Shown: piece after piece, positions 7,871 through 16,174 of the stretch
How the letters are laid out: the number at the start of each line of letters is the position of its first letter
Numbering within the stretch: the first letter of the stretch is position 1
Source of the DNA: Syntrophomonas sp. UBA4922
Lineage (GTDB): Bacteria > Bacillota > Syntrophomonadia > Syntrophomonadales > Syntrophomonadaceae
Length of the DNA: 35,215 bases
Direction of reading: 5' to 3'
Assembly (NCBI GenBank): GCA_002398825.1
Contig: DHBS01000027.1
Location: 48,594 to 83,808 of the forward strand
The notes under the pieces: generated by a model
What the model was told of the DNA's origin: nothing
Database searches by the model: none
Seen by the model: the letters and a program-made list of their open reading frames with translations, nothing else
Position numbers and translations under genes: made by a program

Positions 7871-8617
7871 TCAATCTTTAGCTCCCCGGCTAATCAGTTC
7901 GCCCATACTCACAAAGCGGTAGCCCTTCTGCTTAAGGTCAGCCAGAAAAATATCCACCGCTCTGGCAGTTTGCAGACCGTTATCTCCGGCATCATGGAGG
8001 ATAATGATCTGCCCGGGCCTGATGTGTTCTACAATGTGGGCGGCAATAGTTGGGGCAGGTTTTCCCCGGCGCCAATCCTTGCTGTCCTGCTGCCAGGTCC
8101 AATAGGCCACCAGCATGCCCTCTTTAACCGTCAAATCCACCATCTCATATGACAGATAGCCCCCCGGGGGGCGGAATAAATCGGGTTGATGCCCGCTGAG
8201 TTCTGTTATAATCTGATTTGTGCGGCGAATTTCCTCCAGTATCTGCCATTTATTGAGATGATTAAAATTCCGGTGCGAATAACTGTGATTCCCGATTTCA
8301 TGCCCATCCCGGGCCATCCGCCGGATGATTTCAGGATGCTTTTGTGCCTTGCTGCCCACTACGAAGAAGGTGGCCTGAGTCTGATGCATTCTGAGTATGT
8401 CCAGGAGCACCGGGGTCCGGAGCGGATCAGGTCCGTCATCGAAGGTCAAGGCCACCACCTTCTCCCGCACTGTTACACTGCGAATTAAGTTGCCGTCTTT
8501 TTCCCAAACGGAGAGGTTGGGGTGCAAAGCCAGGGTAAAGCTGCCATAAGAGATCCCGCCCAGGAAAAGGGTCATGAACATCAAAGCTCTGAGGCGTCGT
8601 TTCAGCCAGGTTAGCAT
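7871..8617 (-). CDS. Polysaccharide deacetylase (NodB domain)
   Basis: A 248-residue secreted or membrane-anchored peptidoglycan/chitin-type deacetylase with an N-terminal hydrophobic helix at about residues 11-31. It contains the complete NodB catalytic set: TFDDGP near residue 58, NHSYSHRNF (metal His residues) near residue 115, RPPGG near residue 149 and ILHDAG near residue 207. It is expected to remove N-acetyl groups from cell-wall glycans. The start ATG at 8617 follows a CAGGAGGCC ribosome binding site on the minus strand. It lies upstream of the PdaB-like gene, and the pair may work on wall or cortex maturation. Unlike its neighbour, all catalytic residues are intact. Confidence 0.9.
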   Translation of the reverse strand: MLTWLKRRLRALMFMTLFLGGISYGSFTLALHPNLSVWEKDGNLIRSVTVREKVVALTFDDGPDPLRTPVLLDILRMHQTQATFFVVGSKAQKHPEIIRRMARDGHEIGNHSYSHRNFNHLNKWQILEEIRRTNQIITELSGHQPDLFRPPGGYLSYEMVDLTVKEGMLVAYWTWQQDSKDWRRGKPAPTIAAHIVEHIRPGQIIILHDAGDNGLQTARAVDIFLADLKQKGYRFVSMGELISRGAKD

Positions 8618-8996
8618 GCCGGCCTCCTGAAAATTAATCGCTTATAAAAAATATGAAGGTATTTGGGACAGTATGCGCTGCCTACACCGGCACTGGCCGG
8701 CCAAATAGCTGGATACTGGACCCGCACGTCTTAGGGAGATGCCGCATGCCGCCGCTGTTCGCAGTGGAATAATTTACATGACAGATTTGATCTAATATAA
8801 TAATGTAGAATATATTGCATAATTATAATTGATAGAAATCAGGACGGAAAGTCATATTCAGCAATGTGCGGGGGATAGGATATATGTTTGCGTAGATTAT
8901 TACCGGGATAATCTCAAGCTATCTTTTGTAGTAACCTTAATTGTGCAAAGGGAGAGTATGATATGGTTAAGCCGGAAGGGCGGGGAGAAACGGCCT
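8618..8996. other. Divergent promoter region between deacetylase and C_GCAxxG gene
   Basis: This 379-bp region has AT-rich sequence at 8795-8835, including TAATATAATAATG, that could hold a plus-strand -10. The reading frame of the downstream gene is open back to 8829, with a possible ATG at 8958. Apart from GC-rich complementary patches around 8690-8770, I see no riboswitch, small gene or repeat that I can name. Confidence 0.4.
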
Positions 8997-9449
8997 ATGT
9001 TTCAGCAAAGGGTCTACCAGAATGCAGTACAGAAAATGAAAGCGGGCAACAACTGCTGCCAGGCGGTTATTATGGCTGCCTGCCAGGAGTGGGGCCTGCC
9101 GGTTCCTGAAGACCTCCTGTCAGCGGCCAGCTTATTCGGAGAGGGCATGCAGGCCGGCTGTACCTGCGGGGCCTTATCAGGCATGATAATGGCCTCGGGC
9201 TTGCGCAGCCGCTATCAGGTTCACCCCCGCCAGGATAAATTAGCTTTGTCGCTGCACGATATCTTCAAACAGAACTTCGGCTCCACCTGCTGCCGGGTTA
9301 TCAAGAAGAAGAGGTCCATCATCGATAGAGTCGGTTCGCGGACTTGTCAGGAATTAACCGGCAAAGCCGCGGTGCTTTTGATCGAGCAGTGGAAGGAGCT
9401 TGATGATGATCCGTCAGCCCGGGTTGTCGGTAATAATACCAACCCTTAA
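8997..9449 (+). CDS. C_GCAxxG_C_C family redox-type protein
   Basis: A 150-residue member of the C_GCAxxG_C_C family, whose function is not settled; it is thought to be metal- or redox-linked. Conserved cysteines appear in order: NNCCQAV near residue 18, GCTCGALSG near residue 52, GSTCCRVI near residue 93 and RTCQELTG near residue 115. The frame is open further upstream, with possible starts at 8829 and 8958. I chose the ATG at 8997 because homologs begin just before the K(A/S)GxNC block and GGGGAG lies 9 nt upstream. The 3' end overlaps the next gene by 47 nt in another frame, which implies translational coupling with the glycosyltransferase. Confidence 0.8.
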   Translation: MFQQRVYQNAVQKMKAGNNCCQAVIMAACQEWGLPVPEDLLSAASLFGEGMQAGCTCGALSGMIMASGLRSRYQVHPRQDKLALSLHDIFKQNFGSTCCRVIKKKRSIIDRVGSRTCQELTGKAAVLLIEQWKELDDDPSARVVGNNTNP

Positions 9450-10149
9450 CGAAGCCGTTCCACTGCGGGGATTGCTGAACAAGCTTCTGGAGTACTCCGA
9501 AGTGGAAATTATCGTAAGTGACGGCGGGAGTGGCGATGACACCGTGAATTTAGCCCGGATGATGGGGGCAACCGCCACAATCGGTGCTGCCAACCGCGGA
9601 GCTCAATTAAACCGGGGAGCAGCCCTGGCTGCGGCGCCGCTGCTGTTGTTTTTGCATGCGGACAGCAAGCCCGGACCCGGGCTGATTGAGGAACTGCTGC
9701 AGATTGATCCCTATAAGCCAGGGTGGGGCTGTGCCATCATAGCGTTTACTCATCCGGGTCATTTCTATACCATGTTGGGTAAATGCTCCAACCTGCGTGC
9801 CCGGTTATTACACAGTTGTTACGGCGACCAGGCCATCTATTGCTCGCAGGCCTTATTCCAACAAATCGGAGGTTTCCCGGAATGGCCTCTATTCGAAGAT
9901 GCCGGGTTTTCGCGCCGGGCCAGAAAGTTGATCCGGCCGGCAATACTATCCGCCAAAGTCGAAGCGAGTTCAAGGCGCTATGAGCAAAATGGCCCCTGGA
10001 AAACCGTTTTTTTAGTACAGTTGTTGAAACTGTTGTTTTGCCTGGGGGTTTCACCGCACACCCTCAGCCGGCTATACCGCAGCAAGAAAAGCGGCGGAAC
10101 TGCAGGCCGCGGTAATCATGATGGGCAAAATCCCGCGGACGGGATTTAG
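9403..10149 (+). CDS. Family 2 glycosyltransferase, TIGR04283-like
   Basis: A GT-A fold transferase of about 248 residues. The N-terminus LSVIIPTLNEA is followed by IIVSDGGSGDDT (nucleotide-sugar site), and LFLHADSKP near residue 87 supplies the metal-binding DxD-like motif. GDQAIYC and GGFPEWPLFEDAGFSRR are typical of the TIGR04283 group, often found next to radical-SAM/selenodomain and TIGR04282 transferase genes. The start lies inside the preceding gene. AAGGAG at 9393-9398 points to the ATG at 9403 or 9406. A C-terminal hydrophobic patch (FLVQLLKLLFCLGV) may contact the membrane. The sugar and acceptor are unknown. No selenoprotein or rSAM partner gene is visible in the window. Confidence 0.85.
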   Translation: MMIRQPGLSVIIPTLNEAVPLRGLLNKLLEYSEVEIIVSDGGSGDDTVNLARMMGATATIGAANRGAQLNRGAALAAAPLLLFLHADSKPGPGLIEELLQIDPYKPGWGCAIIAFTHPGHFYTMLGKCSNLRARLLHSCYGDQAIYCSQALFQQIGGFPEWPLFEDAGFSRRARKLIRPAILSAKVEASSRRYEQNGPWKTVFLVQLLKLLFCLGVSPHTLSRLYRSKKSGGTAGRGNHDGQNPADGI

Positions 10150-10228
10150 CGAGGCGCGCTTGATGGAAGTGATGACGGCCTGAGAGTACGCCCGTTTCCA
10201 CCAGCCTGGCGTGGTGGAGCAGGCGTAA
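10118..10228 (+). pseudogene. Possible remnant of a TIGR04282-like transferase
   Basis: A short frame overlaps the end of the glycosyltransferase gene and reads MMGKIPRTGFSEARL before a TGA at 10181. The same frame then stays open for 14 more codons (EYARFHQPGVVEQA) to TAA. The KIPRTGFSEARL segment resembles the N-terminal K-x-P-x-x-G-x-x-K-T-R-L block of TIGR04282 enzymes, which commonly neighbour TIGR04283 genes. I read it as a decayed neighbour. In-frame TGA as selenocysteine is conceivable but unsupported. The match is short and could be chance. Confidence 0.25.
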
Positions 10229-10317
10229 AACGTGATGTCACCGGACCGGAGCATGTTTATTACATTTCTGCTGGGATAAAACGTGAGCGACCTTTACACT
10301 GGTCCTGCCGCATAAAG

Positions 10318-10354
10318 ATACCGGAGCTTAACCCCGGTATCAACTGTTTTTATT
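10318..10354 (+). terminator. Probable intrinsic terminator
   Basis: Arms ATACCGG (10318-10324) and CCGGTAT (10334-10340) with a 9-nt loop are followed by CAACTGTTTTTATT. It would end the C_GCAxxG-glycosyltransferase transcript and is convergent with the minus-strand gene at 10379. Confidence 0.6.
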
Positions 10355-10378
10355 CGGCATCATGATCAATTGCTGCTC

Positions 10379-10603
10379 TTAACCCTCATCAGCCAGCTTC
10401 AGATCCCATTCTTCAGTGCCCCAGATATTGCAGGCCAAAACCAGAGCCTCAACCGCTGATTTGGCGCAGTGTTCCGTATCCCGGCGATTTTCCTCCGGAT
10501 CCAGCAGAAAGATACGCCAGTAATCTGCCTGTTCTTCCGCCCACACCTCGGTTCTGTCCTCCACGTCCGGCGTTTTAATGGTACCGATTAGCTCCTTAGC
10601 CAT
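10379..10603 (-). CDS. Small acidic unknown protein, 74 residues
   Basis: I do not recognise this protein. It is acidic and tryptophan-rich: tryptophans occur in VWAEE, DYWRIF, NIWGTEEWDL. It is cytoplasmic by composition, with one predicted central helix (HCAKSAVEALVLACN) between two polar segments. The start is an ATG with GGAGGGGAAGTT immediately upstream on the minus strand, a strong ribosome binding site, so expression is likely. It is monocistronic, and its end faces the terminator at 10318-10354. It might bind a partner or ligand through the aromatic patches, but there is no direct evidence of function. Confidence 0.65.
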   Translation of the reverse strand: MAKELIGTIKTPDVEDRTEVWAEEQADYWRIFLLDPEENRRDTEHCAKSAVEALVLACNIWGTEEWDLKLADEG

Positions 10604-10922
10604 AACTTCCCCTCCGTTTCTTTTCTCTTTTCATAGTTCCCGTTTAAACAATATAATCCTCTAAAAGAATTATTGCAATGGCTCCGGCAATGGATCTTGG
10701 CTGGGCGGTTTAAAATGCAGGACCGGCCGATAAAATGGGGTGTATAATCCTGGTGATTACATATCTTCAATAAATAGCAAACCTGGTGAAAGCCGGGGAA
10801 ACGCCATGCTGATCTGACTGGAGACTTATGATAGAGCAGGAACTGTAAGGCTTTTTATGGAAAGCCTATTGAGAACAATGTTGATACAGGCAAATGTTAT
10901 CTGGCAGAAAGGAGATTTCACC
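10604..10922. other. Intergenic region with possible structured leader
   Basis: This 319-bp region lies between a minus-strand unknown gene and the macrodomain gene. The left half has no recognisable signal other than a TATAAT at about 10743. The right half holds the structured stretch described separately (10776-10867). The macrodomain frame is open back to 10857, but the ribosome binding site supports the start at 10923. Confidence 0.45.
10776..10867 (+). ncRNA. Candidate structured leader, weakly GEMM-like
   Basis: The segment begins AGCAAACC, then a CCTGG/CCGGG stem (10782-10786, 10793-10797) capped by a TGAAAG loop, then GGGGAAACGCC. This is reminiscent of the GCAAACC...GAAA...GGGACGC start of c-di-GMP-I (GEMM) riboswitches, but the invariant ACGCAAAGC is not preserved. 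A second hairpin AGGCTTT/AAAGCCT (10848-10867) follows without a T-run. Class assignment is doubtful. Confidence 0.25.
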
Positions 10923-11444
10923 ATGCCGCTGCATATCATCCACGGCGATATAATCACAATGCCGGTTGATGCGGTCGTCAATGCTGCCAATACGGCTCTG
11001 CAAAGGGGCGGCGGGGTATGCGGCGCCATTTTTGCCGCCGCAGGGGCCGACAAGCTGCAGGCTGAATGCGACCGCATCGGCAGGTGCGGCGTCGGTGAGG
11101 CGGTTGTCACCGGAGGCTATGACCTTCCGGCCCGGCACATCATTCACACCGCCGGCCCTATCTGGAGAGGCGGAAATTCTGATGAGGCCCGTCTGCTGCA
11201 TAATTGCTATACCAACTCTCTGTGGTTGGCCATGCAAAATGACTGCCGATCCATCGCCTTTCCTTTGATCTCCTCCGGTATCTATGGATACCCTATAGAG
11301 CAGGCTCTGCAAATCGCCGTCGCTGCCATCAGCGAATTCCTGCTAAAATATGATATTCAGGTTTATCTGCTGCTCTACGATCAACAAACCTTTGAACTGA
11401 GCAAAAAGCTCTTCCCAGCCGGTGAAGCAAACAGCGCTGACTGA
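10923..11444 (+). CDS. Macrodomain protein (ADP-ribose / O-acetyl-ADP-ribose hydrolase)
   Basis: A 173-residue single macrodomain, expected to bind ADP-ribose and hydrolyse O-acetyl-ADP-ribose or mono-ADP-ribosyl esters in the cytoplasm. Family features are visible in order: a GDIITMPVDAVVNAANTAL start with the catalytic Asn-Ala-Ala-Asn block near residue 20, GGGVCGAIFAAAG near residue 32, and HTAGPIW near residue 76. ISSGIYGYP is near residue 116, where the GIYG loop grips the phosphates. I chose the ATG at 10923 because GAAAGGAGATTTCACC precedes it. An in-frame start at 10857 would add 22 residues without a ribosome binding site. No adjacent sirtuin or ADP-ribosyltransferase gene is seen. 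Confidence 0.9.
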   Translation: MPLHIIHGDIITMPVDAVVNAANTALQRGGGVCGAIFAAAGADKLQAECDRIGRCGVGEAVVTGGYDLPARHIIHTAGPIWRGGNSDEARLLHNCYTNSLWLAMQNDCRSIAFPLISSGIYGYPIEQALQIAVAAISEFLLKYDIQVYLLLYDQQTFELSKKLFPAGEANSAD

Positions 11445-11612
11445 CAGGGCGCCTTTTGAAATTGTGGTACCGGGTTATTCAAGTGCTGCTGAGGCCGCCC
11501 CGGGAGAAGGCTGTATAAGCATTGAGATGCGAATTGGGTCGATACCTTACCCCAAATTTTATACCCGCGGTTCGTATTAATATAAGGGTACTTTTATCGG
11601 GGAGGTTTTAGC

Positions 11613-12719
11613 GTGGGAGCCATTAAATATGTCAAAGGCAAGTTAAAGTCCTTAGCTTTTTTGTTGTTTATAAGTATTCTGATTTATATTGGTTTTTTGC
11701 TGGGGTCGATGACCAATCAGGCTCAGGCTGCAAGCGCAACGGTGGTTGGCAGTGTGGTCAATTTGCGCTCCGGCCCGGGAACGCACTATTTAGTGGCGGG
11801 ATCCCTTTATAAAGATACCAGGGTGGAAGTGACCGGCAGCAGCGGTGAATGGCGCCAGGTAAAATTCGGGACGCTGACCGGATGGGTGCACTCATCGCTG
11901 CTTGAGGTGGCGCCGCCGCAAATGCTGAAAGTAGGGGTTGAAGTGGCTAACCTGCGCTCCGGCCCCGGGGCTGATTATGATATTATCGGGCAGGTTCGTT
12001 TAGGTGATTTACTGACCCTGGTGGGTAAAGAAGGCGATTGGTACATAGCCAAAACCTCCGACGGCAAGGGGGCCTACATCCGCCAGGATATGATTGCAGG
12101 CCAGTCTGCCGCGGCCTCCACCTCGGCGTTAAAAGCTGAGCCTTCGCCCAACCTTAAAATAGTGCTGAACAACCAGCCCATGTCGTTTACGGTTGCCCCC
12201 TGCATAGAAAACAATCGCATTATGGTGCCCTTGCGCGAGGTATTTGATGCGGTTGGGGCCACGGTGGGCTGGAATAATGCCCGGCAGACCGCTACGGTAG
12301 ACTGGGGGGCTAAGAAGATCGTCCTGCCGGTTGACTCCTTTGAACCTACGGTAAATGGTTCGATATGGAGAACCGATGTACCCATCCGCAAATACCGTCA
12401 GACTACCATGGCCCCGCTGCGTTTTGTGATCGAGGCTCTGGGCGGCACTGCTTCCTGGGATCCCGATAGTTCTACAGTATACGTTTTCATTCCTCCTGCT
12501 GACGGGCTAAAAGCCGTGGGGGTGGTGGTCACTTCCCCTCAGGTCAATCTGCGCAGTGGGCCGGGAACTTTTTACGAGGTGGTCGGCAAGGCTGGCAAAG
12601 GGGAGCAAATGTCAGTGATAAAACAGCTGGACGGCTGGTATCAGGTTAACCGGGCAGGGCAAAACGCCTGGGTAGCGGGCTGGATAGTGGAAGTTGTCTG
12701 GGGAGGAACAGGGGCGTGA
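11613..12719 (+). CDS. Exported SH3b / copper-amine-oxidase-N-domain protein
   Basis: A 368-residue exported protein. The N-terminus has a basic start and a hydrophobic helix (about residues 13-32) ending near AQA, consistent with a signal peptide or anchor. Domains follow in order: SH3b repeat 1 (about 40-95, VVNLRSGPGTHYL), SH3b repeat 2 (about 108-165, VANLRSGPGADYD), a copper-amine-oxidase N-terminal-like stalk domain (about 180-290, with RIMVPLREVFDAVGA and TMAPLRFVIEALGG) and SH3b repeat 3 (about 302-362, QVNLRSGPGTFYE). Such modules bind cell-wall peptides and glycan. No catalytic hydrolase domain is present, so it is probably a wall-binding or structural factor. The GTG start is preceded by GGGGAGG at a good distance. 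Confidence 0.88.
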   Translation: MGAIKYVKGKLKSLAFLLFISILIYIGFLLGSMTNQAQAASATVVGSVVNLRSGPGTHYLVAGSLYKDTRVEVTGSSGEWRQVKFGTLTGWVHSSLLEVAPPQMLKVGVEVANLRSGPGADYDIIGQVRLGDLLTLVGKEGDWYIAKTSDGKGAYIRQDMIAGQSAAASTSALKAEPSPNLKIVLNNQPMSFTVAPCIENNRIMVPLREVFDAVGATVGWNNARQTATVDWGAKKIVLPVDSFEPTVNGSIWRTDVPIRKYRQTTMAPLRFVIEALGGTASWDPDSSTVYVFIPPADGLKAVGVVVTSPQVNLRSGPGTFYEVVGKAGKGEQMSVIKQLDGWYQVNRAGQNAWVAGWIVEVVWGGTGA

Positions 12720-13337
12720 AACCTCCTTTCCTTTAATAGAACACAGCTTGAAGACAGGCAGGTTTATGTTTAAATCGCAAGATATATGCTTTATTAACGG
12801 AGAAACCGCTTAATGTCCTGCGCTTCGCCTTGTCCCAAGATGAAAGCTCATACCGGGTCGATAGTAATAATATGCCGGGACTCTGCGGTTCCTGGCTTTT
12901 TTACGTCCCCGTTTCGATCCCTGCTTTCTACCTGGGTTCCCGGAATCCCAATCTTTTCAGTCTATGCCTCCCCCTGGCTTTACTGCTCAGCTTCTCCTGG
13001 TTCTTCTCGCAATACTCACAAATCTTTTCTATATTCCCGCCTTCAAGACTATGATGATCAACAACTACAACCATTGTCCTTGAATTAGTGTTATTGTTCT
13101 TAATTATTCGCCTTAGTCCTATAAGAATCCACGATATGCTACAATTAGTGCAATCATGTAAGGCAGGATACTTATGGATTCTAATCCTGTAACTGGCCCT
13201 GGGTGACATAATGAGATAATCTGTAAAAGTAGGCGGTGACAAGCCTCTGTAGTTTGGAGATAATAATTATTATTAAACAGGAAATATTTATCCAAATTGT
13301 AATTCCTTAAGTATATGTGCTTGGTGAGGATCTCGAT
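12720..13337. other. Long intergenic region, probably decayed sequence
   Basis: This 618-bp stretch between the SH3b gene and a histidine kinase has several open frames (12813-13088 and 12830-13054 on plus, 12928-13242 on minus), none with a ribosome binding site. The minus frame includes a plausible-looking basic stretch (KNQEKLSSKARGRHRLKRLG), which suggests a decayed gene, but I cannot name it. An AT-rich segment at 13255-13315 precedes the kinase and probably holds its promoter. Confidence 0.4.
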
Positions 13338-16118
13338 ATGGAAACTGACTGGCTGACAATTGAAGAGAAGAGTTCCTTATTTGATCTGATGTGGAATGGA
13401 TCCTCTGAACCCATGATCCTGGCCCAAAGGGTTTTTAATAATAATGATAAAGATTATGTCGTCGGCTATATCATCCTCAGAGTAAACGCTCCTTTTGAAG
13501 AACAATCAGGGCTTGGCCAAGATGAGGTTATCGGACGAAGGGTTGCAGAAGTATTGCCATATTTTGATCCCCTATGGCTTGAGGAGTACGGGGGGGTTGG
13601 CGGACCTCATAAGACCTTTCAGGCAGTGGTGCGTAATTTCGCCGCAGATGGTTGGTCAAACGTACGGGTATTTTCGCTTAGCGCAGAAAAGCTGCTTGTT
13701 ACCATTTCAAACCTCAAAAGCGAACCAGAGCGGGAGCATCTGGCTCTGCTGGCGGAACTGCGCCGCAAAGAATTGGAACTCAGCGAAGCACAGCGTATAG
13801 GCCACATCGGCAACTGGTACTGGATCCCGGCCATTGACAGGGATGAAAACCATTTATCTGAAGAGTTGCACCGCATCTTCGGTTACGAACCCACTCAGCC
13901 GCTGCCTCCCTTCCATTTGGCGAAGGGGGCTCTTTTACCGTCGGATAGCTGGAACAGTATCAATCAGGCAATCGAGGAGACTCTCCGAACCGGAGCAGGG
14001 TTCGAAATGGATACCAAAGCCCTGCGTGCCGATGGCTCTCCCATCTGGGTCACCATACGCGCAGAGGTTCTGCGGGATAAGCATGGTAAAATAATCGGTT
14101 TGAGAGGCACCAATCAAGATATAACCCAGCGCAAACAGGCTGAAGCTGAACTGCTCAAGGTCAACCGGAGGGAGAGACTGCTTTCCACCGTGGCGTGCCG
14201 ACTGCTGACCAATGACGATCCTCAGGGGATCATAGATGACCTTTGCCGGGAAACCATGGATTATCTGCAGTGCGAGGTCTTTCTGAACTACCTGGCCGAC
14301 CGAGAACTGGGCTGCCTGCACCTGAACGCTTGGGCGGGAATACCCCGGGAGGAGGCCTTTAAAATAGAGTGGCTCGATTATGGGGCCGGCATCTGTGGAT
14401 CCGTAGCCCGGGATGGCAGTTGTATCGTGATTGAGAATATTGATGCCGTCATCGATCCCAGAACCGAGTTGATAAGAGCCTTAGGCGTAAAGGCTTATGC
14501 ATGCAATCCCTTGATCATAGAGCAAGAGGTAATCGGAACCATATCTTTTGGAAGCCGTACCCGGGAATCTTTCACTCCAGAGGAACTCAGCCTGATGACG
14601 ACAGTGGCCGGCCACATTTCCATAGCCATCGGCCGCCTGCTGGCCAACCAGCAGCTCAGGAAGAATGAACAAAGACTAGAGCTGCTAGTGCAGGAGCGCA
14701 CCCGGGAACTTGAGGAATCTAATCAGGCTTTCGCTAAAACCTTGGAGAGTATTACCGACGCCTTCTTTACGCTGGACCGGGATTGGCGGGTAACTTATTG
14801 GAACGGTGCCGCTGAACATCTGTTTAACGTAACCCGCCAGGAGGTGATCGGCAGAATATTCTGGGAGGTGTTCCCCGATTCTATTGGATCTGAGATCTAC
14901 TACCAATACCAGTGGGCAATGCTATACAATGTACCGGTGTTTTTTGTAACTCAAGCTGATCATTCGGACCTGTGGGTAGAGGCTCGCGCTTACCCGTCGC
15001 CCTCGGGGCTTACCATATACCTGCATGATATTACCAAGCGCAAGCTGGCCCAGGATGAGCTGCGCAACTCCGAGGAGAGATTTTATAAGATATTTGACAA
15101 CAATCCTGATCTAATCGCTATTCTGCGCCTGAAAGACAACATGTTTATCGATGTAAACCAGAGATTCCTGAGCCTCACCGGCTATAGCCGGGAAGAAGTT
15201 ATAGGCAAGACGCCTGAAAAGCTGAATCTTTATGATGAGAATCAGAGCCTGCTCGACTCAGCTTTGATTGAACTAAAGACCAAAGGGGAAATCCATAATG
15301 TTGAGTATAGGCTCAGCACCAAATCCGGGAATATAGTTACCGTTTCTGCTTCAATCGTTATTATGAACCTTAACGGGGAACTTTGCCGGGTTGCCCTGAT
15401 GAGAGATCTGACCAGGGAGAAGTTGATGGAGGCGGAAATAGCCCGGCTTGACCGTCTAAACCTGATTGGCGAAATGGCGGCCAGCATCGGCCACGAAATC
15501 AGAAATCCTATGACTGCGGTGCGGGGCTTTCTGCAAATGCTGGGTGAAAAGGAGGAGTATTCTGAAGACCAGGCCTTTTTTGATCTGATGATCGAAGAAC
15601 TGGACCGCGCCAATGAGATCATCACCGAGTATCTGGGGATGGCTAAAAACAAGAAAATCAGCCTGCTACCCAGGTGCCTCGACGAAATCGTCAATTCGCT
15701 GTGCCCCATGATTCAGCCTACGGTCACCAAAAGGGATATGAATCTGAAGCTGGAGTTAACCGAACCTCCCCCGTGTCTGGTGGATGAGAATGAGATCCGC
15801 CAGTTAATCTTAAACATGGTCCATAACGGGCTGGAGGCTATGGATCCCAAAGGAACGCTGACTATCGGCACCACTTCGGAGGATGATGACATAGTGCTCT
15901 ACATAAAAGACCAGGGCCACGGCCTGGATCAAGATATCATGGATAAGCTCGGGACTCCGTTCCTCACCACCAAGGATAAAGGCACCGGACTGGGCCTGGC
16001 GGTGTGCTACAGCATCGCTGCGCGTCATAAAGCCAGGATCGATGTTACGACCGGGTCGACAGGAACCACTTTTTATATCAAGTTTCCCATAGCAGCTGAA
16101 CAGGCTTTGCTGCTTTAG
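13338..16118 (+). CDS. Soluble multi-PAS/GAF sensor histidine kinase
   Basis: A 926-residue cytoplasmic histidine kinase with no membrane segment. Domains in order: a divergent PAS (about 10-125), PAS (about 150-262, ending QDITQRK), GAF (about 280-427), a coiled linker, PAS (about 465-566, ending HDITKRK), PAS (about 580-690), HisKA with the phospho-acceptor His in SIGHEIRNP near residue 718, and HATPase with an N-box near 823, DQGHGLD near 857 and GTGLGLAV near 881. The catalytic set is complete. Kinases of this layout in spore formers often feed the Spo0A phosphorelay, but that is inference. No response regulator is adjacent. I chose the ATG at 13338, preceded by GGTGAGG; a GTG at 13317 is also in frame. 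Confidence 0.92.
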   Translation: METDWLTIEEKSSLFDLMWNGSSEPMILAQRVFNNNDKDYVVGYIILRVNAPFEEQSGLGQDEVIGRRVAEVLPYFDPLWLEEYGGVGGPHKTFQAVVRNFAADGWSNVRVFSLSAEKLLVTISNLKSEPEREHLALLAELRRKELELSEAQRIGHIGNWYWIPAIDRDENHLSEELHRIFGYEPTQPLPPFHLAKGALLPSDSWNSINQAIEETLRTGAGFEMDTKALRADGSPIWVTIRAEVLRDKHGKIIGLRGTNQDITQRKQAEAELLKVNRRERLLSTVACRLLTNDDPQGIIDDLCRETMDYLQCEVFLNYLADRELGCLHLNAWAGIPREEAFKIEWLDYGAGICGSVARDGSCIVIENIDAVIDPRTELIRALGVKAYACNPLIIEQEVIGTISFGSRTRESFTPEELSLMTTVAGHISIAIGRLLANQQLRKNEQRLELLVQERTRELEESNQAFAKTLESITDAFFTLDRDWRVTYWNGAAEHLFNVTRQEVIGRIFWEVFPDSIGSEIYYQYQWAMLYNVPVFFVTQADHSDLWVEARAYPSPSGLTIYLHDITKRKLAQDELRNSEERFYKIFDNNPDLIAILRLKDNMFIDVNQRFLSLTGYSREEVIGKTPEKLNLYDENQSLLDSALIELKTKGEIHNVEYRLSTKSGNIVTVSASIVIMNLNGELCRVALMRDLTREKLMEAEIARLDRLNLIGEMAASIGHEIRNPMTAVRGFLQMLGEKEEYSEDQAFFDLMIEELDRANEIITEYLGMAKNKKISLLPRCLDEIVNSLCPMIQPTVTKRDMNLKLELTEPPPCLVDENEIRQLILNMVHNGLEAMDPKGTLTIGTTSEDDDIVLYIKDQGHGLDQDIMDKLGTPFLTTKDKGTGLGLAVCYSIAARHKARIDVTTGSTGTTFYIKFPIAAEQALLL

Positions 16119-16121
16119 AAA

Positions 16122-16174
16122 AAAGTGGGGAGGCCGGGGTGACAAAAAAAGGCCGTCCCCAATTGTCCCACTTT
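16122..16174. repeat. Imperfect inverted repeat of the GGGGAC-type
   Basis: Arms AAAGTGGG (16122-16129) and CCCACTTT (16167-16174) enclose inner complementary blocks GGCCGGGG and CCGTCCCC. It lies directly behind the kinase stop codon and may end its transcript. It resembles the palindrome at 29773-29799 and the TGGGGACA pair at 17521-17540, suggesting a dispersed repeat family. Confidence 0.5.

Noticed and set aside
8640..8830. Riboswitch upstream of the C_GCAxxG gene
   Set aside because: GC-rich complementary patches exist but match no class I know, and there is no terminator-like platform.
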